Source: Mucilaginibacter corticis (lineage in GTDB: Bacteria > Bacteroidota > Bacteroidia > Sphingobacteriales > Sphingobacteriaceae). From it: a DNA stretch of 64,000 nt. Position numbers and translations under genes: made by a program. The notes below the pieces were generated by a model. It did not search any database, had not been told where the DNA came from, and saw only the letters and a program-made list of their open reading frames with translations. Location: positions 62,001-126,000 of the forward strand of contig NZ_VLPK01000001.1 of NCBI RefSeq assembly GCF_007558865.1, in the 5' to 3' direction. Below, one piece after another: positions 27,877 to 37,384 of the stretch (position 1 is its first letter; every line of letters begins with the position of its first letter).

Positions 27877-28581
27877 CTATTTTTTGATCATACTGTAAAG
27901 TAAATTTGGTTCCATTTGTATCTTCGGATCGTCTGCATTTAAAAGTATAATATAAAGTGACTTGTCTTTTTTTATAAAAGCAGTCTGTATTTGTGATAGT
28001 TTTTTATCGCCGGTTGCAACAATATCATATGGCTCATCATCGTACCTTATTGAAAACGAATCAAAACTATAGGAGTAGCAATAAACATTACCAGACTCCA
28101 TGACCGTATTCATAATACCTCCATTAAAGTCGAAATGGACAGTTGATGCCATAATTTCTTTTCCCGCCTTTAAGTTTATCGTCATACTGTTATTTGAGGG
28201 CAAGGACGAATAAACCGCATTCATTCGTTGGTTTGAAGTCTCGTTTTTCAAATTCAATATTTGGTGTAAACTTAAATTATGTAAAAGGCGCACCTTGATC
28301 ACAATAACCTGAAATTTATTATCATACACATAAGTTGATACAGGTTCGCGATTCCGCGTTTTTAATGTTCTGTTTATTTGTAATTTGTTTCGGGCTTCTT
28401 TGGTAAAGAGTGTATCAAATTCAGGCAATGAAATTTTTGCTGATACAGATTGGTCGCTAACAGCTATATAAATCATATTACCAAATATTATCGCCAAAAT
28501 AAGCCCTAAAACAATAAGCATTCTTTTCCACGAGCTTGATTTTAATGGCACAGTACTATGATTTCTTTTTATGGTTCGCAC
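27877..28581 (-). CDS. Membrane-anchored hypothetical protein
   Basis: 234 residues. A basic N-terminus is followed by one transmembrane helix (about 20-42, MLIVLGLILAIIFGNMIYIAV) and a soluble, mixed alpha/beta exported domain without cysteines or known catalytic motifs. It is AT-rich relative to neighbours. It is divergent from the phospholipase-like gene and convergent, with a one-base gap, with the preceding gene. Family not recognised. Confidence 0.6.
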   Translation of the reverse strand: MRTIKRNHSTVPLKSSSWKRMLIVLGLILAIIFGNMIYIAVSDQSVSAKISLPEFDTLFTKEARNKLQINRTLKTRNREPVSTYVYDNKFQVIVIKVRLLHNLSLHQILNLKNETSNQRMNAVYSSLPSNNSMTINLKAGKEIMASTVHFDFNGGIMNTVMESGNVYCYSYSFDSFSIRYDDEPYDIVATGDKKLSQIQTAFIKKDKSLYIILLNADDPKIQMEPNLLYSMIKK

Positions 28582-28654
28582 AGGTTGATAAGGTTAATTA
28601 TCTAATTTAGGCTTATTAATTAAATTTTAACATACTAAATCAAATTATCTGATA

Positions 28655-29611
28655 ATGAAAATATCCAGCAGGGTAATATGCGGCCTGTTAACCATACTAC
28701 TTTGCTCTTCCTGGGGATTTTTTGCGCATTACCGCATTAACCGGCTGGCCGTTTTCACGCTGCCTAAGGCAATGGCCGGCTTTTATAAAGCCAACATAGG
28801 TTTTATTACAGAACATGCCATCAGCGCGGATAAACGGCGTTATGTCGATTCGCTTGAGGCACCCCGACATTATTTAAACGCCGACCATTACGGTAAAAAC
28901 CCTTTCAGACTGATCCCCGAACGCTGGAAAGATGCCGTGGTAAAATATTCTGAAGATACCCTTAACAAATACGGCACGGTGCCCTGGTCTATTCAATACA
29001 ACTATTATAAACTGGTAAACGCTTTTAAAGCTCATGATACAACGGGCATATTAACCGCGTCGGCCAATTTGGGGCATTACGTTGCCGATGCGCATGTACC
29101 GCTGCACCTCACCCAAAATTACGACGGGCAGCTTACCAATCAAAACGGATTGCACGCACTGTGGGAAAGCCGTATCCCCGAACTTTTTGCGGCTAATTAT
29201 AATTGCTATGCAGGCAAAGCGCGCTATATAGATAATCCGCTGAAAGAAGCTTTTAAGATCTGCCGCACTTCTTTTACCGAAGTTGATTCGGTTTTACGGC
29301 TACAGCGGGCGTTAAATAAAACTTTCCCGGCAGGTAAGAAATATGAAACGGTTATGCATGGCAAAAAAGCTATACAGGATTATTCTGTTGACTATTGCCG
29401 GGCTTACCAGGTTTTAATGAAAAATATGGAACAGCGGCGCATGCGGTCGGCTATACTGTCGGTGGGTAGTTTCTGGTATTCGGCATGGGTTGATGCAGGG
29501 CAGCCCGACCTGAATAAATTGATAAAACAACCTTTAAGTACCGGCGAGATGCACAAAATACAAAAAGAAGAAGCTATTTTTAAGTCAGGTAAAATAGCAC
29601 CGTTCAATTAA
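28655..29611 (+). CDS. Zinc-dependent phospholipase C / S1-P1 nuclease-like protein
   Basis: 318 residues with a signal peptide cleaved near SSW|GF. The mature start WGFFAHYRINRLAVF resembles the N-terminal Trp and His zinc ligands of this superfamily. Further ligand candidates are in HYVADAHVPLHLTQNYDG (His/Asp/His cluster) and HALWESRI. The all-alpha, trinuclear-zinc fold hydrolyses phosphodiesters in phospholipids or nucleic acids, in the periplasm or outside the cell. It is followed 10 bp later by a TMEM175-like channel gene. Which substrate it cleaves is not evident. Confidence 0.78.
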   Translation: MKISSRVICGLLTILLCSSWGFFAHYRINRLAVFTLPKAMAGFYKANIGFITEHAISADKRRYVDSLEAPRHYLNADHYGKNPFRLIPERWKDAVVKYSEDTLNKYGTVPWSIQYNYYKLVNAFKAHDTTGILTASANLGHYVADAHVPLHLTQNYDGQLTNQNGLHALWESRIPELFAANYNCYAGKARYIDNPLKEAFKICRTSFTEVDSVLRLQRALNKTFPAGKKYETVMHGKKAIQDYSVDYCRAYQVLMKNMEQRRMRSAILSVGSFWYSAWVDAGQPDLNKLIKQPLSTGEMHKIQKEEAIFKSGKIAPFN

Positions 29612-29621
29612 CTGATGTTTT

Positions 29622-30329
29622 ATGAGAGCAAAAGCAGCGTCGAAATTAAATGCGGGTGATAGTATTAAGTGGCGCAGCCATGAGCCGTCGCGCATTGAAA
29701 CCTTTAGCGACGCGGCATTCGCGTTTGCATTAACGCTTATCATCGTATCAATAGAAGTGCCCAAAACCTTTCATGACCTGATGGAAACCATGAAGGGTAC
29801 ATTAAGCTTCGCGCTGTGTTTTGCCATATTGTTCAACATCTGGAACAGCCAGAACATTTTCTTCAGGCGCTACGGGCTGAACGACAAATTCACCGTCACC
29901 ATCAATGCGGTATTGTTATTTGTGGTGTTGATATATACCTATCCCTTAAAGTTTTTATTTGAATTGCTCACCGCCGACGACGCAAAGCAAAGCCTGATGA
30001 TAAAAAGTGATGATATCCGGGAGCTGATGTTAATATATAGCGCAGGCTTTTGTGCTATATATATTTTATTTTACCTGATGTACCGCCACGTGTTAAAGTT
30101 TATAGACGAACTGCAGCTTACCCCGGCCGAGGTTTATCAAACCAAAACAGTAACTACAATGAACCTGCTATGCGTAGGTATTTGTTTATTGTCGGTAACT
30201 TTTGCACTTATATTCCGGTCAATTGCGGGATTTTCGGGCTACATATTTTTCCTTTTCCCAATCGCTTACTCCACCTGGTTTAGCTACCGCGGCAAAAAAA
30301 AGAGGGCATTATTTCCTAAAGAAGATTAG
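29622..30329 (+). CDS. TMEM175/DUF1211-family cation channel protein
   Basis: 235 residues, about six transmembrane helices. The first helix carries the diagnostic RIETFSDAAFAFALTLIIVS, whose (R)xxxFSD motif lines the pore in bacterial TMEM175 potassium channels. Bacterial members are short like this one and work as tetramers in the cytoplasmic membrane. It probably shares a transcript with the preceding gene (10-bp gap). Confidence 0.82.
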   Translation: MRAKAASKLNAGDSIKWRSHEPSRIETFSDAAFAFALTLIIVSIEVPKTFHDLMETMKGTLSFALCFAILFNIWNSQNIFFRRYGLNDKFTVTINAVLLFVVLIYTYPLKFLFELLTADDAKQSLMIKSDDIRELMLIYSAGFCAIYILFYLMYRHVLKFIDELQLTPAEVYQTKTVTTMNLLCVGICLLSVTFALIFRSIAGFSGYIFFLFPIAYSTWFSYRGKKKRALFPKED

Positions 30330-30339
30330 CAGGCACTGC

Positions 30340-30978
30340 TTATTTTTTCCTGCTTCTAATCGCTGCTATTATCGGCGGGATAACCGACACTAAAATTATG
30401 GCGATACCGATCAGCGAAAAATGAGCCTTGAAGAAAGGAACGTTGCCCAGCATATATCCCGCAAAAAGGAAAAGAATAATCCATGAGGCACCGCCGACAA
30501 TGTTGTACAGGCTGTAACGTAAAAACGGCATACGCCCTACCCCGGCAACAAACGGCGCAATGGTACGTATTATAGGCATAAAACGGCTAAAAATTACAGC
30601 CTTGCCGCCATGCTTGTCAAAAAACGCTTTGGTTTGCAGGTAGTAATCCAGTTTGAGTACTTTGTTGTTCTCCTTAAATACTTTTGGCCCCAGGTAGTTA
30701 CCTAATAAATAATTTACCGTATTACCTGAAACCGCGGCACAGATCAGTATCAGTGCCAGCAAATAAATCTCTAATCCTGATTGTCCGCCGGCTATTAAGG
30801 CGCCTGCGGCAAAGAGTAACGAGTCGCCGGGTAAAAACGGGGTAACCACAAAACCTGTTTCGGCAAAAATAATGGCGAAGAGTATTAAATACGTCCATCC
30901 CTGATACTGGCTGGTAATTTGTACCAGGTGCTTATCAATGTGGATGATAAAATCAAGTATTGCTTTAAGGATTTCCAA
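30340..30978 (-). CDS. DedA-family membrane protein
   Basis: 212 residues, several transmembrane helices. DedA/VTT-domain hallmarks: FAETGFVVTPFLPGDSLLFAAG (acidic residue plus FxPGDS) and the conserved FSRFMPIIRTIAPFVAGVGRM. The family moves undecaprenyl phosphate or phospholipids across the inner membrane and supports membrane potential and envelope homeostasis. It is monocistronic and convergent with the TMEM175 gene across 10 bp. Confidence 0.9.
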   Translation of the reverse strand: MEILKAILDFIIHIDKHLVQITSQYQGWTYLILFAIIFAETGFVVTPFLPGDSLLFAAGALIAGGQSGLEIYLLALILICAAVSGNTVNYLLGNYLGPKVFKENNKVLKLDYYLQTKAFFDKHGGKAVIFSRFMPIIRTIAPFVAGVGRMPFLRYSLYNIVGGASWIILFLFAGYMLGNVPFFKAHFSLIGIAIILVSVIPPIIAAIRSRKK

Positions 30979-31028
30979 GAGATCAATTTTTGGGCAAAAA
31001 TATAAATATATATGGTAAAGCTACCTGT

Positions 31029-31748
31029 TTACCTGTTATTTATAATACCCATGCCAAAAGCTACGGAGTCTGCCCCGTTAACTACACCACGGCAATACAG
31101 GGTGTATAGTTTGCCATCAACAATAGTCACCGACTGAAAGTTTGAGATAATGGTTGATGTACCGCTGGGCTTTACCTTGAAATTATAATTACCGGCAGGC
31201 AACTCAACAAATTTTGAAACACTTTTATAAGCACTTGCCTTAAATGCCAGTGTATCATTAGCGGTTATATCAAGCATACCCGATCCCGGCGAGGCATTAA
31301 CAAAACGCACCTTACCGCGCCCTGTTGTTGGATTAACCGCGGTGTCGACAGTAAATATTGATGTAACTGTATTAGTGGTTCGTAAACCGGTTACAAACAG
31401 TGTATATTTAAAATTTGGCTTAAACACAACGCTATCTATATTTACCAGGTTGACTGTTGAAATAACAGATGAGTATGACCTGATTTGTATAGGCGGATTA
31501 ATATTGGTGAGCGAGAAATATCCTGATGGGGTTGGATAAGTGAACCCGCCCGTACTTTGCTGGATTAAACCAACATACAAGTTAACAGGCTGCAGATCCG
31601 GGCTTAGGTTAACTACCTGCATCAGTATTTTTGCCGATGATGGGGTAACAGAACCCGCTTTCTTGCCGCAAGATGCTATAAATGGCACTACCATTATACC
31701 CGCAAAGCATAAAGACAAAAACACCATTACTTTATTTTTTTCAGCCAT
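31029..31748 (-). CDS. DUF4397-domain lipoprotein
   Basis: 239 residues from the ATG at 31746-31748 (MAEKNKVMVFLSLCF). This start removes an overlap with the gene upstream. The lipobox is FIASC, so it is a lipid-anchored periplasmic or surface protein. The DUF4397 repeats are recognisable by VVNLSPDLQPVNLYVG and VRFVNASPGSGMLDITAND. The second of a tandem pair; its start lies 10 bp after the first gene's stop. Function unknown. Confidence 0.78.
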   Translation of the reverse strand: MAEKNKVMVFLSLCFAGIMVVPFIASCGKKAGSVTPSSAKILMQVVNLSPDLQPVNLYVGLIQQSTGGFTYPTPSGYFSLTNINPPIQIRSYSSVISTVNLVNIDSVVFKPNFKYTLFVTGLRTTNTVTSIFTVDTAVNPTTGRGKVRFVNASPGSGMLDITANDTLAFKASAYKSVSKFVELPAGNYNFKVKPSGTSTIISNFQSVTIVDGKLYTLYCRGVVNGADSVAFGMGIINNR

Positions 31749-31758
31749 TGTTTTAATT

Positions 31759-32436
31759 TTACTGCATTGGCAAAATACGTGCGCCAAACGCGTTGATCCC
31801 TGTGCCGCTTAATGTCCCTTTGGTAAATAGCGTATAGTAGGCGCCATTGGTAAGCGTTATACTACCCGAAAGGCGTTTCGTAGTATCACTACCCATTCTT
31901 ACTGCTAATGAAACTTTGCCGCTGCGTACTACCGCAAATGGTGTTGCCGACTTAAACGGCACTGCGGTAAAATTAGTAGTATCATTATTAATAGCAATAT
32001 TCAATACATCATCAACCGGTGATGCATTTACAAACCTTACATAAGCAATGTTTTTGCTGGTATCGCTGATAAAATTATTCTCTAACAGAAATACCTTGTC
32101 AACAGATTCGCCTGCAATAAACATGGTATAATCGATAGAATCCCTAATGGTAAATGGGGCATCAATAAAGGCGTTGGGGTTACCTGCCTTTTTAAATTGA
32201 AACCTTTCTGTACCAACATTAATAGGTATATCAAGGTACTGGCCAAGCGGGGTTAAATTTGAACCGATATTTAAACGCGTACCATTTTGGTAAAAGTTCA
32301 CCGTATCGCCGGTAGCGTTAATTACCGTGATAACAGTTTTTTTATTGACAATTGGCAGGTCGCTGGCATTTTTATTACAGGCATACAAACCAATAACAGC
32401 AAGGGCAAAAAATAAAATTACAGCTTTGATATTCAT
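31759..32436 (-). CDS. DUF4397-domain lipoprotein, first of a tandem pair
   Basis: 225 residues; signal peptide with lipobox GLYAC (cysteine at 20). The DUF4397-like core includes TVINATGDTVNFYQNGTRL and VRFVNASPVDDVLNIAIN, the latter closely matching VRFVNASPGSGMLDITAN in the next gene. The pair looks like an old duplication and is probably co-transcribed. Function unknown; beta-sandwich lipoproteins of this kind are common in Sphingobacteriaceae. Confidence 0.78.
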   Translation of the reverse strand: MNIKAVILFFALAVIGLYACNKNASDLPIVNKKTVITVINATGDTVNFYQNGTRLNIGSNLTPLGQYLDIPINVGTERFQFKKAGNPNAFIDAPFTIRDSIDYTMFIAGESVDKVFLLENNFISDTSKNIAYVRFVNASPVDDVLNIAINNDTTNFTAVPFKSATPFAVVRSGKVSLAVRMGSDTTKRLSGSITLTNGAYYTLFTKGTLSGTGINAFGARILPMQ

Positions 32437-32488
32437 AAATAACCAGATGTTATATAACTGCTTATTGTCGGTTTTGTTATCAGGGTTA

Positions 32489-32519
32489 ACAAAAAAGTCC
32501 GGTTGTTAAGCCGGACTAA
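32489..32519 (-). terminator. Terminator of dnaN
   Basis: AGTCCGG (32496-32502) pairs with CCGGACT (32511-32517). On the minus strand the stem is followed by TTTTTTG. It lies 31 bp past the dnaN stop. Confidence 0.82.
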
Positions 32520-32549
32520 AGGTATAAGCTTTTTAATATATGATCAAAA

Positions 32550-33674
32550 TTATGCGTAGCTGTTAAGCATTACCGGCATTACCAGCATCAAAACGTCTTC
32601 ATTTTCGTCGCCGCCTTGTGGCAATAATAAGCCCGCGCGGTTAGGGGTCGACATCTCTAAGGATACCTCTTCGCCGCTTAAGTTCTTCAGCATTTCAATC
32701 AGGAAACGGGCGTTAAAGCCTATCTCCATATCCTCACCTTCGTACTGGCAACCTAAACGCTCATGTGCCTCGTTAGCAAAATCAATATCTTCTGATGAGA
32801 TATGCAATTCGCTACCGGTAATTTTTAATCTTACCTGGTGCGTGGTTTTGTTAGCGTAAATAGCAACACGGCTTAACGAGCCTAAAAATGCCAAGCGGTC
32901 AATGCTTAATTTATTAGGGTTATTTAACGGGATAACCGCTTCATAATCCGGGTAACGCTCATCAATTAAGCGGCATACCAGGTTAATGTTGTTAAATTTA
33001 AAAAACGCGCTGGTGCTGTTATACTCTACCGATACATTAACATCATCCGTAGGTAAAGCAGATTTAAGCAGTGTCAAAGCCTTTTTTGGTAATATGAATG
33101 ATGTGGTCGAATCGGCCTTGGCATCTAACCTGCGGTAGCGTACCAGCTTATGTGCATCGGTAGCTACAAAGGTTAGGTACTGGCTTGACAATTGGCAATA
33201 AACGCCTGTCATGGCCGGGCGCAGTTCGTCATTACTTACCGCGAATATGGTTTTGTTAATAGCCTCCGCCAAAACAGATGCAGGCAGGTTAACAGACGAA
33301 GCATTTTCAACAGTAGGGATCTTCGGGAAATCCTCGCCGTTTTCGCCGCTTAATTTATATTTTCCGTCGCCTGCATTTATCTCAATGGCAAACGTGGCAT
33401 CATCAACAGAGAAAGCCACCGGCTGCTCAGGCAATGATTTTAAAGTATCTAACAAGATCCGTGACGGGATAGCAATTCTGCCGCTTTCTTTAGCTTCAAC
33501 AGTTAAAGAGGTGGTCATGCTGGTTTGCAGATCGGTAGCAGAAATGGTTAAGTTTCCATCTTTTATCTCAAACAAAAAGTTTTCCAGTATAGGCAATACG
33601 GTACTGTTGCTCAATGCACCGCTTACAGACTGCAATTGCTTAAGTAATGTTGATGTAGAAACTATGAATCTCAT
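32550..33674 (-). CDS. dnaN: DNA polymerase III beta subunit (sliding clamp)
   Basis: 374 residues, the normal length. Three topologically equal clamp domains are readable, starting MRFIVSTSTLLKQLQSVSGAL, with ISATDLQTSMTTSL, FVATDAHKLVRYRRL (domain 2) and the C-terminal LLPQGGDENEDVLMLVMPVML. It forms the dimeric ring that holds polymerase III on DNA. It is preceded by gldFG on the same strand, with a TACTTTTG -7 box between them, so it is transcribed at least partly on its own. It is not next to dnaA here. Confidence 0.97.
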   Translation of the reverse strand: MRFIVSTSTLLKQLQSVSGALSNSTVLPILENFLFEIKDGNLTISATDLQTSMTTSLTVEAKESGRIAIPSRILLDTLKSLPEQPVAFSVDDATFAIEINAGDGKYKLSGENGEDFPKIPTVENASSVNLPASVLAEAINKTIFAVSNDELRPAMTGVYCQLSSQYLTFVATDAHKLVRYRRLDAKADSTTSFILPKKALTLLKSALPTDDVNVSVEYNSTSAFFKFNNINLVCRLIDERYPDYEAVIPLNNPNKLSIDRLAFLGSLSRVAIYANKTTHQVRLKITGSELHISSEDIDFANEAHERLGCQYEGEDMEIGFNARFLIEMLKNLSGEEVSLEMSTPNRAGLLLPQGGDENEDVLMLVMPVMLNSYA

Positions 33675-33711
33675 ATATAAATTTGGTGTTAATTATTCAA
33701 AAGTATAAAAT

Positions 33712-36111
33712 TTAATGAGCATACTTTCGCTTGCGTGTATAATGTTGAAAAATAGCAAATATTAACACTAATAGCAAGGGCAGCGTTGTATTTATAATCT
33801 GCCAATATAATTTTTCATTACGTACACGGGCACGGTTAAGCAGGCGCAATTTGATCTCTTTATTACGCAGCGATATCAGGCCCGAGTCGTCGGTCATGTA
33901 GTCGGCAATGTTAAGCAGCAGGTTTTTATTGCCAAAGTTTTGGCGGGTATAATGGTCATAACCCAAGGGATACGGCGAGCCATCGGCAGCTACCTGGTTC
34001 TTAAATACATCGCCATCGCTTATTACAATCATTTTTGTTGGCTGGCTTTCGTTCTTTATCGTTACCGCCTGGCCAACGCTATCAGGTACCGGGCGGTTTT
34101 TAAAATCAGACATGAATTTTCCCTCCAGTAAAACCGCTGTAACCTTCGGCTCGCTTTGGAAAGCTTTGGGGTCAGGCTCCTGCTCAATGGCTTGCAGCGA
34201 CAACAAGTGCGGGGCTTTTAATTTTTTATTATAAGGCGATGATGCCAGCAATACCGTTTTGTCAACATTACGGGTATCCAGTATATCAATAGTGCTTACA
34301 AACTGCCCGGCAATGCCATCAAGGTTTTTCACTATAGGATGTTTAGCCAATGGCATAAATATGGGGTAAAACAGCCAGGGCACCATCTGTATCTGCGCCT
34401 GTCCGCCAATGTTACCCGTACTGATGGGGATCTGCGCCGCGCTGATATCAGCTATCAGGTCATAATTAATGCGGATGCCATAAACAAATAGCTGATCATC
34501 CAAATTCAACTGTTTGGGGAAAGCCAATTCTTCACCGCCATGACCGCGCAGGCTATCCAGTTCGGCATTAACCTGGTCTATCGTCCATACTATCTTGCCG
34601 CCCCGCATTAGGTATTGGTCCAGCTTAAATTTTTCAGCTTCGGTAAAAGGCTTGTTGGGCTTGGGCACTATCACCATCTTGATCTTCATCAGGCTATCAA
34701 ACGGAATGGTCTTTAGCTCAACCCTACCCACTTCAAACCCGTCGGACAGGGATTTCATGGCATCATTTAATTGCACATCCGTCAGCTCGCCATGCCCGCT
34801 GGTGAAGGCTATTTGCGGCTTGCCGCCCCTGGTTACTTTTTTAATGGCCGACGTAAAAGCGTATTCAAGGTTTTGGATAGAATTATTTAAAACCTCGTCG
34901 GCCGTAAGGCCCATTTGTGTTTGCTGGTACAATAATTTAACCGGCACTTCTTTGCCGTTAGCTGATACCAAAGCTGCCGGGAAGATGGTCTTTTGCGTTA
35001 CCCCATCGTCCGTTTTCACACTTAATGCTGTCGGCTCGATACCACGCGATTGCAGATCATTAATGGTTTGGTCCTGCTGCTCGGGCGCTATGCCTTTAAG
35101 CGGATCTATAAACTCAAACTGTAGTTTATGGTGGCTGTAAGCCTGCAGATCGCTCAGCATATCGTTGGTTGCGCGTTGCAGGCGTTTCATACCGCCGGTA
35201 AGGTCACCCTGCAAATACACGGTTACTTTTATTGGTGCAGGCAGGCTATCTAATATTTTACGGCTGATAGGCGATATGGTGTAGCGGCCTTCTTTTGTAA
35301 AATCGATACGGGTAAAAGCAAAATTGGTAAATACGCCTACACAAACTATAATGACCAACGCGTAAACGGTGATTTTTTTATCGATACCTTTTTGCTGTTG
35401 TTTTAAAAGCGCGAAGAGCGTTAGCCATAAAAACACCGCTGTAAGCAAAACAAAATAAGCCAGGTCGCGGGTATCTAAAACGCCACGGCTGATGGATTGG
35501 TAGTGTTCATTAATACCCAGCGACTGCACGCCAAGGCTCTGCAGCGAAAGTAATCCACTTAGCGAATCAAATCCGCTGTAAAAAAAGAAACAAAGAAAAA
35601 TAGCGACGGTAAAAGCAATGATCTGATTTTTAGTAATGGCCGACGCGAACAGTCCGATAGCCGTAAACGCGGCACCCAGTAAAAACAAACCTATGTATGA
35701 GCCGATAACCGCCCCGCTATCGATATTACCCTGCGGCGTACCCAGTACATAAACCGAATAGTAATAAATAAGTGTAGGCACTAACGCGAAAAGCACCAGC
35801 AATACAGCGGCAAAATATTTGCCTAAAACTATTTGCAGGTTGGTTAAGGGGCGGGTAAGTAAAAACTCAAAAGTACCCGCATTGCGTTCCTCGGCTAATG
35901 ACCGCATGGTGATGGCCGGGATCAGGAACATGAACAGGTAAGGCGCGGTGCTGAAAAGGCTGTCTAACCCGGCATAGCCATAATCTAAAATAGATGAATC
36001 GGGGAAGACCCATAAAAACAAGCCCAATGCCAGCAAAAATACGCCGATAGTAACGTAAGCTACTAATGAGCTGAGGTAAGCCGTTATTTCTTTTTTGAGG
36101 ATATGATACAC
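33712..36111 (-). CDS. GldF-GldG fusion: gliding-motility ABC transporter permease and substrate-binding-like subunit
   Basis: 799 residues. Residues 1 to about 240 are an ABC-2 permease like GldF: six helices and the conserved cytoplasmic AITMRSLAEERNAGTFEFLLTRP. Residues about 245-799 match GldG: a transmembrane helix (about 248-270), an exported domain with the RYTISPISRKILDSL start and FTSGHGELTD, and a C-terminal helix with a basic tail. In Flavobacterium johnsoniae GldF and GldG are separate proteins that form an ABC transporter with GldA; here they are one chain. gldA lies three genes upstream on the same strand. Confidence 0.88.
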   Translation of the reverse strand: MYHILKKEITAYLSSLVAYVTIGVFLLALGLFLWVFPDSSILDYGYAGLDSLFSTAPYLFMFLIPAITMRSLAEERNAGTFEFLLTRPLTNLQIVLGKYFAAVLLVLFALVPTLIYYYSVYVLGTPQGNIDSGAVIGSYIGLFLLGAAFTAIGLFASAITKNQIIAFTVAIFLCFFFYSGFDSLSGLLSLQSLGVQSLGINEHYQSISRGVLDTRDLAYFVLLTAVFLWLTLFALLKQQQKGIDKKITVYALVIIVCVGVFTNFAFTRIDFTKEGRYTISPISRKILDSLPAPIKVTVYLQGDLTGGMKRLQRATNDMLSDLQAYSHHKLQFEFIDPLKGIAPEQQDQTINDLQSRGIEPTALSVKTDDGVTQKTIFPAALVSANGKEVPVKLLYQQTQMGLTADEVLNNSIQNLEYAFTSAIKKVTRGGKPQIAFTSGHGELTDVQLNDAMKSLSDGFEVGRVELKTIPFDSLMKIKMVIVPKPNKPFTEAEKFKLDQYLMRGGKIVWTIDQVNAELDSLRGHGGEELAFPKQLNLDDQLFVYGIRINYDLIADISAAQIPISTGNIGGQAQIQMVPWLFYPIFMPLAKHPIVKNLDGIAGQFVSTIDILDTRNVDKTVLLASSPYNKKLKAPHLLSLQAIEQEPDPKAFQSEPKVTAVLLEGKFMSDFKNRPVPDSVGQAVTIKNESQPTKMIVISDGDVFKNQVAADGSPYPLGYDHYTRQNFGNKNLLLNIADYMTDDSGLISLRNKEIKLRLLNRARVRNEKLYWQIINTTLPLLLVLIFAIFQHYTRKRKYAH

Positions 36112-36180
36112 TACGAAACCTTGAACGCCGAAATTACAATATTATTTGCTAATGCCGTGGCTACAACCTATTGAGTTATT

Positions 36181-36699
36181 TTAAAAAACATAAGCAATTC
36201 TTAAGGCTATTTGGCTAAAGGTAACACCACTTTGTGCCCAACCTTCGTAACGGAGGCCGATATCCGCATCTTTACTAAACCTAACGCCGACACCCGGGGC
36301 GTAAGCAAATTTTGTAACACCACCGCTTTGCGCCGCTATTGCCGACCCGGCCTGCGCCTCGCCATAAATTACATCATTAAAAAAGTATTTTAAGCCGGCT
36401 TTTAAAGGTATAAAGCCTTCGCCCGAATTAGTTTGTACATACCCTAAGCTTGATATCAGAACATCATTTTTGTAGGGGATATAAGTATATCCGCCCGAAA
36501 CAGTTACCCATAACTTATTGCATATTGGGTGTTCATATTTTAATGAGCCGCCTATTACAAAGGTTGCTATGTTGCGTAAGTCGCCAACAGGTAAACCCGC
36601 GTCAACACCGATGCTGAACTTGCCGCCGTCGGCCTTTTGCGCAAAACTGTTTATAGTTATACCAAGCAATACTATTAATAAGAATAACGTTTTTTTCAT
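36181..36699 (-). CDS. Small outer-membrane beta-barrel protein, paralog A
   Basis: 172 residues with a signal peptide ending NSFAQ. Eight-strand barrel style with GGKFSIGVDAGLPVGDLRN, KAGLKYFFNDVIYGEAQAG and a terminal aromatic strand IALRIAYVF. About half-identical by eye to the barrel at 36802 and also related to the one at 12567. It lies between gldA and gldFG on the same strand. Function unknown; passive porin or surface structure. Confidence 0.8.
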   Translation of the reverse strand: MKKTLFLLIVLLGITINSFAQKADGGKFSIGVDAGLPVGDLRNIATFVIGGSLKYEHPICNKLWVTVSGGYTYIPYKNDVLISSLGYVQTNSGEGFIPLKAGLKYFFNDVIYGEAQAGSAIAAQSGGVTKFAYAPGVGVRFSKDADIGLRYEGWAQSGVTFSQIALRIAYVF

Positions 36700-36747
36700 T
36701 TGGTAAAAGATTAAAATTTTGAGTGCAATTTATAAAAACGTAGTAAA

Positions 36748-36779
36748 TAAAAAAGGCTCCCGGTTTACCGGAAGCCCTT
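36748..36779 (-). terminator. Terminator between the two barrel paralogs
   Basis: GGCTCCCGG (36755-36763), loop TTTA, CCGGAAGCC (36768-36776), with one mismatch. It is followed on the minus strand by TTTTTTATTT. It ends the transcript of the 36802 gene. Confidence 0.82.
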
Positions 36780-36801
36780 GTAATAATTAAATGTTTAAAT
36801 T

Positions 36802-37314
36802 TTAGAAACTGTACGCTAAGCGTGCTGCAATTTGGCTAACTGTACCATTGTGCGACCAGCCTTCATAACGAACGCCAAGATCAACACCACCGCCAAAATC
36901 ATAACCAATGCCCGGCGCATAAACAAAAGCAGTACCACCACCGCTTTGTGTACCAAAGGCAGCGCCTAATTGAGCTTCGCCATAAAACGACTCGGCAAAA
37001 TTGTACTTGATACCTGCTTTTACCGGAACAAAACCGGCGTTAGGAACTTTTACGCTTACACCACCAAATGATACTGATTTACCCATAAAAGATGAATAAC
37101 CAGCCGAGATAGTGAATGCGGTCGCATCTGCTATAGGCTGGGCATATTTTAATGAACCGCCAATAACAAAGTTGTAAGCATCTGAAGCATCACCAACAGG
37201 GAGGCCGGCTTCAACACCAATACTAAATTTACCACCATCATCTGATTTTTTCTGCGCAAAACTGCTTACTGAGACACCAGCAATTAATGCTACTGCTAAC
37301 AAGAATTTTTTCAT
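36802..37314 (-). CDS. Small outer-membrane beta-barrel protein, paralog B
   Basis: 170 residues with a signal peptide ending SSFAQ. First strand GGKFSIGVEAGLPVGDASD, mid segment VKAGIKYNFAESFYGEAQLG, last strand IAARLAYSF. The strong match to the adjacent paralog A indicates a local duplication. It has its own terminator, so the two are transcribed separately or with read-through. Confidence 0.8.
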   Translation of the reverse strand: MKKFLLAVALIAGVSVSSFAQKKSDDGGKFSIGVEAGLPVGDASDAYNFVIGGSLKYAQPIADATAFTISAGYSSFMGKSVSFGGVSVKVPNAGFVPVKAGIKYNFAESFYGEAQLGAAFGTQSGGGTAFVYAPGIGYDFGGGVDLGVRYEGWSHNGTVSQIAARLAYSF

Positions 37315-37384
37315 AACAAACTGAATTTAAGGTTTAAAAATTGTGAATTGTTTAAACAAATGTAAAAACATTATTTAAATCATA

